Origin: Clostridia bacterium
GTDB lineage: Bacteria; Bacillota; Clostridia; Oscillospirales; CAG-382
Assembly: GCA_017938055.1 (NCBI GenBank)
Contig: JAGBCG010000243.1
Location: 1-5,448, forward strand
Direction: 5' to 3'
DNA length: 5,448 bases
In this document: piece by piece, positions 1 to 5,448 of the stretch
Numbering within the stretch: the stretch's first letter is position 1
Layout of the letters: the number at the start of each line of letters is the position of its first letter
Notes under the pieces: model-generated
Databases searched by the model: none
Told to the model about the DNA's origin: nothing
The model's input: only the letters and a program-made list of their open reading frames with translations
Program-made: the position numbers and the translations under genes

Positions 1-1
1 A

Positions 2-313
2 ACAGCAATAGAAAACATGAAAAAGCTTGTTCCTATGGTTGAGGACGAGGGAATAGTATTGCTTGTGGAAACGATGGGAATATTTGCAAATACCGATAAT
101 TTAAAAGAGCTTTTGGGCACTTTTGCGTGTGACAGCGTAGGTGCACTTTGGGACGTTTACCATACATGTATTGTTGCGGGAGAAAAAGCTGAAAAGTCGA
201 TTCAGAATCTTGGTGCAAACGTTAAGCATGTACATATCAAAGATGCCGTTAGAAACGGTGAAAAAATTGAATATACACTTATGGTGAGGGAGAGCTTCCT
301 TTCAATGAAGTGA
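2..313 (+). CDS. Sugar phosphate isomerase/epimerase-like TIM-barrel domain, 5'-partial; upstream piece of a frameshifted fusion gene
   Basis: This frame is already open at base 2 (TAIEN precedes the Met at 17), so the true start lies upstream and the Met at 17 is internal. The 103 residues before the stop at 311-313 look like the second half of a xylose-isomerase-like TIM barrel (AP-endonuclease-2 superfamily). Counting from the Met at 17, likely divalent-metal ligands are E18 in LLVETMG, D46 and H49 in ALWDVYH, and H73 in HVHIKD. The fourth ligand, the Glu of SLEW, is encoded past position 310 in the next frame. Family members are usually about 250-290 residues, so roughly 120 residues should lie upstream. 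The last nine residues after TLM (VRESFLSMK) are not family-like; they are out-of-frame reading caused by a missing base near 283. Enzymes of this family isomerise or epimerise sugars, inositols or hydroxypyruvate; the substrate cannot be told here. The domain belongs with the following frame as one fusion protein. Confidence 0.82.
   Translation, partial: TAIENMKKLVPMVEDEGIVLLVETMGIFANTDNLKELLGTFACDSVGALWDVYHTCIVAGEKAEKSIQNLGANVKHVHIKDAVRNGEKIEYTLMVRESFLSMK
281..285 (+). other. Frameshift (one base apparently missing) inside the TIM-barrel coding region
   Basis: Upstream of here the protein-like frame is that of base 2 (EYTLM ends at 283). Downstream it is that of base 1 (GEGELPFNEV starts at 283). 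The base G283 would have to serve both codons, so ATGGTGAG looks like ATGGGTGAG with one G lost. The breakpoint is tightly bounded: the base-1 frame has a TGA stop at 268-270, so the switch must come after it, and family-like sequence resumes exactly at 283-285. Cause unknown: sequencing or assembly error in a short G run, or a true mutation. A sequence error is favoured because both flanks are well preserved. Confidence 0.85.
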
Positions 314-2154
314 TGAATGCTTTGCGTTCTGTAAATTATGACGGATTTATGAGTCTGGAATGGGACCCCAAGTGGATGGAGGAAATTGGCGAGCCTGATA
401 TAATTTTTCCACAGTTCGCGGAATATTTGAAATCCTTCGGCTCACCCGATAAAAATAAAAAGCCTTGCTTATATAATGAGTCTGGAACAGGTAAATACGT
501 GTGGAAAAAGGATGTTGTTATTGAGAAGACATTCTCACAGGTACTTGACGAAATGGTAGACAGATTCCCTGACCAGTACTGCTTCAAGTATACAACACTT
601 GACTATACAAGAACATATTCTGAATTTCGTGACGATGTTGACGATGTAGCAAGAGCACTTGTTTCTCTGGGTGTAAAGGCGGGAAGCCACGTGGCAATAT
701 GGACAACAAATATTCCTCAGTGGTATCTGACATTCTGGGCAACAGTAAAAATCGGTGCTGTTCTTGTAACAGTAAATACCGCTTATAAAATTCATGAAAT
801 AGAATACCTGCTTAAACAGTCGGATACTCATACTCTTGTAATGATTGATTCGTTCAAGGACTCTGATTATGCGGATGCAATTAAGCGTCTTTGTCCCGAG
901 CTTGAAAACACAGTACCCGGTAAGCCTTTGCACTGTAAAAAGCTTCCCATGCTGAGAAATGTTATAACTGTCGGCTTTAAAATGCAGGGTTGTCTTGAAT
1001 GGAATGAAGCAATGCTGAGAGCTGCTGATATTCCGGTGGAAAGAATTCACAGAATGGCACAAGAAGTAGATATTCATGATGTATGTAATATGCAGTATAC
1101 ATCAGGAACAACAGGCTTTCCCAAGGGCGTAATGCTTACGCACTATAATGTTGTAAATAATGGTAAGTATATCGGTGACCATATGGATTTGTCTACAGCT
1201 GACAGAATGATGATACAAGTGCCTATGTTCCACTGCTTTGGAATGGTGCTTTCCATGACAAGTTCTATGACACATGGTGCTACTATGTGCCCTATGCCTT
1301 ATTTTTCACCGAAATCCTCTCTTGCATGTATAAATCAGGAGCATATAACGGCATTTAATGGCGTACCCACCATGTTTATTGCAATGATGCAGCATGCGGA
1401 CTTTGAAAAGACAGACTTTTCTCATATGAGAGTGGGTATCATGGCAGGAGCGAACTGTCCTGCTGATTTAATGAAGCTTGCTGCAACAGGACGCATGAAT
1501 ATGAAGCAGATTGTGTCGGTTTATGGTCAGACAGAAGCAAGTCCCGGATGCACAATGAGCTCGTATTATGATGATTTGACAGTACGGACTGAAACTGTAG
1601 GAAGTGCGTTTGCAAATGTTGAATGTAAAGTAATAGACCCGGAAACGGGACTTGATGTTCCTGATGGAGTAAACGGAGAATTTGTGGCACGTGGCTATAA
1701 TATAATGAAAGGCTACTATAAAATGCCTGAAGCAACGGCGGCAGCGATTGATGAAGATGGCTGGCTTCATTCAGGCGACCTTGCATGTCGTGACAAAGAC
1801 GGAAACTATCGCATTACAGGAAGACTTAAGGATATGATAATCCGTGGCGGCGAAAACATTTATCCTAAGGAAATCGAAGAATTTATTTATACAAATCCCA
1901 AGGTTAAGGATGTACAGGTAATTGGCGTTCCCGATAAACAGTACGGAGAAGAAATTATGGCGTGCATAATTCTTAAAGACGGGGAAGAAATGACAGAAAA
2001 GGAAATGAAAGATTTTATCGTGGCAAGCCTTGCAAAGCATAAAGTGCCAAGATATATTGACTTTGTGAAAGAATTTCCCATGAACGCTGCAGGTAAGATA
2101 TTGAAGTATAAAATGCGTGAAGAAGCAGCAGAAAAGCTTGGCCTTAATAATTAA
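310..2154 (+). CDS. Acyl-CoA synthetase (AMP-binding, ANL superfamily) carrying the C-terminal end of the TIM-barrel domain at its N-terminus
   Basis: Numbering is from the GTG at 310. Residues 1-43 are not synthetase: NYDGFMSLEW followed by PQFAEYLKSFG is the last strand and helix of the upstream TIM barrel, with E17 its likely fourth metal ligand. A linker of about 25-30 residues follows, then a full-length synthetase (about 70-614). Adenylation motifs run in order: P-loop TSGTTGFPKG (264-273), YGQTEAS (from 405), SGD (488-490), GRLKDMIIRGGENIYP (from 504) and catalytic Lys K596 in GKILKYK. The family activates a carboxylate with ATP to an acyl-adenylate, then transfers it to CoA. FHCFGM and FNGVPTMF resemble FadD/ACSF2-type medium- or long-chain acyl-CoA synthetases, but the acid is not determined. 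No signal peptide or membrane segment is seen, so it is probably cytosolic. In the intact gene neither GTG 310 nor ATG 313 would be a start; with the frameshift, ATG 313 overlaps the upstream stop as TGATG and could allow coupled restart. No Shine-Dalgarno sits at normal spacing. The gene ends at TAA 2152-2154. Confidence 0.93.
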   Translation: MMNALRSVNYDGFMSLEWDPKWMEEIGEPDIIFPQFAEYLKSFGSPDKNKKPCLYNESGTGKYVWKKDVVIEKTFSQVLDEMVDRFPDQYCFKYTTLDYTRTYSEFRDDVDDVARALVSLGVKAGSHVAIWTTNIPQWYLTFWATVKIGAVLVTVNTAYKIHEIEYLLKQSDTHTLVMIDSFKDSDYADAIKRLCPELENTVPGKPLHCKKLPMLRNVITVGFKMQGCLEWNEAMLRAADIPVERIHRMAQEVDIHDVCNMQYTSGTTGFPKGVMLTHYNVVNNGKYIGDHMDLSTADRMMIQVPMFHCFGMVLSMTSSMTHGATMCPMPYFSPKSSLACINQEHITAFNGVPTMFIAMMQHADFEKTDFSHMRVGIMAGANCPADLMKLAATGRMNMKQIVSVYGQTEASPGCTMSSYYDDLTVRTETVGSAFANVECKVIDPETGLDVPDGVNGEFVARGYNIMKGYYKMPEATAAAIDEDGWLHSGDLACRDKDGNYRITGRLKDMIIRGGENIYPKEIEEFIYTNPKVKDVQVIGVPDKQYGEEIMACIILKDGEEMTEKEMKDFIVASLAKHKVPRYIDFVKEFPMNAAGKILKYKMREEAAEKLGLNN

Positions 2155-2157
2155 TAG

Positions 2158-2186
2158 TTGAATTATTGACATATTTGTGATAAAAT
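2158..2186 (+). promoter_or_regulatory. Candidate sigma-A-type promoter for the PFOR gene
   Basis: A -35-like TTGAAT (2158-2163) stands 17 bases before a -10-like TAAAAT (2181-2186). A TG at 2178-2179 with one base before the hexamer makes it an extended -10 element. Transcription would begin near 2192-2194, about 40 bases before the PFOR ATG. A better -35 hexamer, TTGACA at 2166-2171, overlaps the spacer but has no good -10 at 16-18 bases. In AT-rich DNA such matches arise by chance, so this is a prediction. The -35 starts only four bases after the upstream stop codon. Confidence 0.5.
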
Positions 2187-2219
2187 AATTAAGTTAGAAT
2201 ATTTACTGTGGCTCAAATG

Positions 2220-2225
2220 AAAGGA
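2220..2225 (+). promoter_or_regulatory. Ribosome binding site of the PFOR gene
   Basis: AAAGGA at 2220-2225 is a purine-rich Shine-Dalgarno sequence eight bases before the ATG at 2234. It fixes that ATG as the start, in agreement with the N-terminus expected for PFOR, where the YPITPSSP motif follows about 28 residues later. The only earlier in-frame start-like codons would lack this spacing. Confidence 0.8.
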
Positions 2226-2233
2226 CAAACAAA

Positions 2234-5200
2234 ATGTCAGAAAAAAAGCTTGTTACAATGGACGGCAACGAGGCAGCGGCGTACATATCATACGCATTTA
2301 CCGAAATTGCTGCAATTTATCCAATAACTCCCTCCTCGCCAATGGCAGGAAAAACAGACGCCTGGTCGGCAGTGGGAAAGAAAAATATATTTGGACAGAC
2401 AGTGTCCCTTGTTGAAATGCAGTCGGAGGCAGGTGCAATAGCGGCTGTTCATGGCTCGCTTGAAACAGGTGCACTTTCTGCATCCTTTACGTCTTCACAG
2501 GGACTTATGCTTATGATTCCCGTGCTGCACAGAATTTCCGGAGAAAGACTTCCAGGTGTGCTTCATGTGGCGTCCCGTACTGTAGGTACACATGCACTAT
2601 CAATTTTCGGTGACCACTCCGATGTGTATAATTGCCGGCAGACAGGTTTTGCAATGCTCAGTACTTCCTCTGTACAGGAAATTATGGACTTGGCAGGAGT
2701 TGCACACCTTTCCGCAATAAAATCACGTATTCCGTTTATGCACTTCTTCGACGGCTTCAGAACGAGCCATCAGATTGATAAAGTTGAGCAAATGGAATAT
2801 GATGACCTTGCAAAGCTTGTGGATTATGAAGCTTTGAATAACTATAAGCGTTCAGCTTTGAATCCCGAGCATCCCGATTTGCGTGCAACAGTGCAGAATC
2901 CCGATATTTTCTTCCAGGTAAGAGAAGCAAATAATAAAGACTATGATGAGCTTGTCGATATTGTTGAAGACTATATGGCACAGATTTCAAAGATAACAGG
3001 AAGAAATTATCATTTGTTTAACTATTATGGTGCAGCAGATGCTGAAAATGTAATAGTTGCAATGGGTTCTGTAAGTGAAACGGTATCGGAAACTGTTGAT
3101 TATATCAATAAAAATGGCGGTAAAGTGGGTTTTCTTCAGGTTCATTTGTATAGACCTTTTTCAGCAAAGCACTTTGTAAATGCACTGCCAAAGACTGTCA
3201 AAAAAGTTGCTGTCCTTGACAGAACAAAGGAAATGGGTGCTGTTGGCGAGCCTCTTTACACAGATGTAAGAAGTGTGCTTTACGGCAAAGACATCACTGT
3301 TGTTGGCGGAAGATATGGCCTTTCATCAAAGGATACAACACCAAGCGATATTCTTGCTGTGTTTGAAAATCTCGCATCTGATAACCCCAAAAACGGCTTT
3401 ACCGTGAGCATCAATGATGATGTAACTCATCTGAGCCTTACACCCTCAAAGATTATTAACGGTGAAAATGACGATACAGTGAGCTGTAAATTCTGGGGTC
3501 TCGGCTCTGATGGTACAGTAGGAGCTAATCACAGCACTGTTAAAATTATCAATGACCATACCGATAAATATGCACAGGCGTATTTTGAGTATGATGCAAA
3601 GAAATCGTTTGGTGTAACAAAATCACACCTGCGTTTCAGCTCGTCACCAATTCGCTCAACATACTATGTAAAAAATGCTGATTTTATCGCATGCCATAAT
3701 CAAAGCTATATTTATAAATATGATATTGCTTGTGAGCTTAAGGAGGGTGGTACTTTTTTACTTAACTGTTCTTTTAGCGAAGATGAATTGGAATCACGTC
3801 TGCCTGTTGCACTTAAAAAGCAGCTTGCGGAAAAGAAAGCAAAGTTTTATATTATAGATGCTGCCAAGATTGCCGATGAGATTGGACTTCACGGAAGAAT
3901 AAATATGGTACTTCAGTCGGCATTCTTTACACTTGCAAATGTAATTGACCCTGAAGAAGCCAAGAATTATATGATAGACTCCGCTAAGAAAACATACTTT
4001 GCAAAAGGCGAGGATGTAGTAAATAAGAATGTTGAGGCTATTCTCAGAGGTGCATCTGCGTTTGTTAAGATTGATGTTCCGGAAAGCTGGATGGGACTTG
4101 CCGATATGTTTGCAAAAACCGATATGTCAAAGCCTGAGGTTGTTACACAAATCTTAGAGCCAATCAATAACCAGAAAGGTGATGACTTGCCGGTATCCGT
4201 CTTTGAAAAATATAAAGATGGAAGAATCGAACTTGGTCTTACAGCTTTTGAAAAGAGAGCAATTTCAGAAAATATTCCTGTTTGGCATCCCGACAAGTGT
4301 ATACAGTGTAATAAGTGTGCATTTGTTTGTCCTCATGCGGTAATCCGTCCGTATTTGCTCAGTGAAGACGAAGTAAAGAACGCACCGAAACAGATGAAGT
4401 ATGTTGCTGCAAACGGCACACAGGCAAAGGGCTTTTACTATACTCTCAGTATCAGCGGTGCTGACTGTACAGGTTGTGGCAGCTGTGTCAATAACTGCCT
4501 TGCAAAAGAAAAGGCAATAACTATGGAGCATGTGTCAAGTGTTCCTACATATGATGAAGTCTGGGAGTATACCCTTAAAACAAGTGATAAGGGAGAAATT
4601 TTTGACAGATACACTGTAAAGGGAAGTCAGTTCAGAACACCGCTTCTTGAATTTTCTGCAGCATGTGCAGGCTGCGGAGAAACACCTTATGCAAAGCTTC
4701 TTACACAGCTGTTCGGAGATAAGGTATACTGGGCAAACGCAACAGGATGTTCACAGGCATGGGGTTCACCAATGCCGGGTATTCCTTATACAAAGAATGC
4801 AAAGGGTAAGGGACCTGCTTGGTCAAACTCACTGTTTGAAAATAATGCCGAGTTCAGCCTTGGTATGCTTATAGCGGACAGAAAACAGCGTGAGCTTGTA
4901 AAAATGAACGTAGAAAAGCTTGTAGAATCGCCTAATGTGAGTGAAACGCTAAAACTTGCGGCAAATAACTGGATTGCAACATATGACGATTTGGATGCAA
5001 ATGAAAAGGCTACTGAGGAATTTGTGGCATTACTTGAAAAGGCTGATAAAACAGAGCTTACACAAACAATTCTCCGTGACAGTGACAGACTTTCAAAGAA
5101 ATGCTTCTGGATGTTTGGTGGTGACGGCTGGGCGTATGATATAGGCTTTGGCGGTCTTGACCATGTAATAGCAAGCGGCGAGGATGTGAACGTATTTGTA

Positions 5201-5448
5201 GTTGATACTGAGGTTTACTCAAATACAGGCGGTCAGTCCTCAAAGGCAACACCTTTGGGAGCAGTTGCACAGTTCTGTGCTTCGGGTAAAAAGTCCAAGA
5301 AGAAGGACCTTGGTGCAATGCTTATGACATATGGTAATGTATACGTTGCACAGGTTGCAATGGGTGCAGACTCAAATCAGCTTGTTAAGGCTGTCAAGGA
5401 AGCTCAGAATTACAAAGGTCCATCGGTAATTATTGCATATACACCTTG
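2234..5448 (+). CDS. nifJ: Pyruvate:ferredoxin (flavodoxin) oxidoreductase, 3'-partial
   Basis: This cytosolic enzyme oxidises pyruvate with CoA to acetyl-CoA and CO2, passing two electrons through three [4Fe-4S] clusters to ferredoxin or flavodoxin. The frame is open for 1071 codons to the window end; family members are about 1170-1230 residues, so roughly 100-160 are missing. It is nearly collinear with the Desulfovibrio africanus enzyme as I remember its numbering. Pyruvate-site residues are T32 in YPITPSSP, R115 and N997 in YSNTGGQ; the thiamine-diphosphate activating Glu is E65 in EMQSEAGA; Mg/diphosphate residues are D964 in GGDGWAYD and T992. The ferredoxin-like domain has C689/692/695/699 and C745/748/751/755. 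Proximal-cluster cysteines are C811, C814 and C839. The last codon, cut after TG at 5447-5448, is residue 1072, where the fourth proximal Cys is expected. The CoA-domain motif GLGSDGTVGAN is present (about 423-432). The pyruvate-site residues argue for pyruvate rather than another 2-oxoacid. It has its own ribosome binding site and a candidate promoter 79 bases or less downstream of the acyl-CoA synthetase gene. Confidence 0.97.
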   Translation, partial: MSEKKLVTMDGNEAAAYISYAFTEIAAIYPITPSSPMAGKTDAWSAVGKKNIFGQTVSLVEMQSEAGAIAAVHGSLETGALSASFTSSQGLMLMIPVLHRISGERLPGVLHVASRTVGTHALSIFGDHSDVYNCRQTGFAMLSTSSVQEIMDLAGVAHLSAIKSRIPFMHFFDGFRTSHQIDKVEQMEYDDLAKLVDYEALNNYKRSALNPEHPDLRATVQNPDIFFQVREANNKDYDELVDIVEDYMAQISKITGRNYHLFNYYGAADAENVIVAMGSVSETVSETVDYINKNGGKVGFLQVHLYRPFSAKHFVNALPKTVKKVAVLDRTKEMGAVGEPLYTDVRSVLYGKDITVVGGRYGLSSKDTTPSDILAVFENLASDNPKNGFTVSINDDVTHLSLTPSKIINGENDDTVSCKFWGLGSDGTVGANHSTVKIINDHTDKYAQAYFEYDAKKSFGVTKSHLRFSSSPIRSTYYVKNADFIACHNQSYIYKYDIACELKEGGTFLLNCSFSEDELESRLPVALKKQLAEKKAKFYIIDAAKIADEIGLHGRINMVLQSAFFTLANVIDPEEAKNYMIDSAKKTYFAKGEDVVNKNVEAILRGASAFVKIDVPESWMGLADMFAKTDMSKPEVVTQILEPINNQKGDDLPVSVFEKYKDGRIELGLTAFEKRAISENIPVWHPDKCIQCNKCAFVCPHAVIRPYLLSEDEVKNAPKQMKYVAANGTQAKGFYYTLSISGADCTGCGSCVNNCLAKEKAITMEHVSSVPTYDEVWEYTLKTSDKGEIFDRYTVKGSQFRTPLLEFSAACAGCGETPYAKLLTQLFGDKVYWANATGCSQAWGSPMPGIPYTKNAKGKGPAWSNSLFENNAEFSLGMLIADRKQRELVKMNVEKLVESPNVSETLKLAANNWIATYDDLDANEKATEEFVALLEKADKTELTQTILRDSDRLSKKCFWMFGGDGWAYDIGFGGLDHVIASGEDVNVFVVDTEVYSNTGGQSSKATPLGAVAQFCASGKKSKKKDLGAMLMTYGNVYVAQVAMGADSNQLVKAVKEAQNYKGPSVIIAYTP

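Noticed and set aside
257..270. Run of six A (261-266) as a programmed or transcriptional slippage site explaining the frame change
   Set aside because: The downstream frame has a TGA stop at 268-270, so a shift at the A run could not reach the synthetase. The frame change maps to 283, where no X-XXY-YYZ slippery heptamer is present.
535..1077. Minus-strand open frame of 180 codons
   Set aside because: It lies wholly opposite the synthetase coding region, its translation is rich in Cys, His, Tyr and Ile with no recognisable domain, and the plus strand has clear conserved motifs. It is a shadow frame. The same holds for the other minus-strand frames (33-218, 336-587, 1439-1786, 1468-1770, 1771-2172, 2298-2483, 2757-2990, 3967-4296, 4265-4531, 5058-5318).
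2146..2167. Inverted repeat AATAATT / AATTATT with an 8-base loop at the end of the synthetase gene
   Set aside because: The stem is only seven A-T pairs, has no G-C pairs and no following T run, so it is not a credible intrinsic terminator.
2166..2171. Perfect TTGACA as the -35 of the PFOR promoter
   Set aside because: At 16-18 bases downstream the hexamers are poor (ATTAAG, TTAAGT, TAAGTT). The TTGAAT/TAAAAT pair with an extended -10 is a better combined fit, though this hexamer could still contribute.
2175..2192. TTGTGATAAAATAATTAA as a Rex redox-repressor operator near the PFOR promoter
   Set aside because: The first half resembles a Rex half-site, but the second half is not its inverted match (TTAACAA or TTCACAA expected). 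The palindrome is too poor to call.
3675..5144. Short plus-strand frames at 3675-3857, 4647-4874 and 4956-5144
   Set aside because: All lie in another frame inside the PFOR gene, which translates without interruption through these positions with expected motifs.
1..5448. Apparent excess of AAGCTT sites (about nine in the window)
   Set aside because: Eight are the in-frame Lys-Leu codon pair AAG CTT, both preferred codons here; one is GAA GCT TTG. Codon preference explains it without a special role.

Overview
The window holds two adjacent plus-strand genes and one short intergenic gap; both genes run off the window ends. The DNA is moderately AT-rich, with strong use of CTT (Leu), ACA (Thr), GCA (Ala) and AAG/AAA (Lys). 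It carries a one-polypeptide pyruvate:ferredoxin oxidoreductase (PFOR). Together these suggest an anaerobic Firmicute of class Clostridia, perhaps a gut Oscillospiraceae/Ruminococcaceae-like lineage. That placement is inference; no rRNA or other marker is present.

Region 1 (1-2154) is a single gene in origin: the C-terminal half of a xylose-isomerase-like TIM-barrel domain (sugar phosphate isomerase/epimerase, AP-endonuclease-2 superfamily) fused to a complete acyl-CoA synthetase of the AMP-binding/ANL superfamily. The reading frame is broken once. Up to about position 283 the protein reads in the frame of base 2; from 283 on it reads in the frame of base 1. Restoring one G in the GG at 283-284 rejoins the family-like segment ...YTLM-GEGELPFNEV.... 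The fusion does not depend on that repair, because the downstream frame alone encodes both the last barrel strand (SLEW) and the synthetase.

Region 2 (2155-2233) is a 79-base gap with a plausible promoter (TTGAAT, 17-base spacer, extended TGaTAAAAT) and a clear ribosome binding site. No convincing terminator is visible.

Region 3 (2234-5448) is PFOR (NifJ/Por), open from its ATG to the window end, 1071 complete codons. The pyruvate- and thiamine-diphosphate-binding residues and 11 of the 12 expected iron-sulfur cysteines are visible. The twelfth is expected at the codon cut by the window end.

Functionally, PFOR converts pyruvate and CoA to acetyl-CoA, CO2 and reduced ferredoxin or flavodoxin, and the neighbouring fusion protein probably activates a carboxylic acid to its acyl-CoA. 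Both act on acyl-CoA, but the promoter in the gap suggests they need not be one transcription unit. No mobile element, CRISPR array, tRNA or rRNA was seen.
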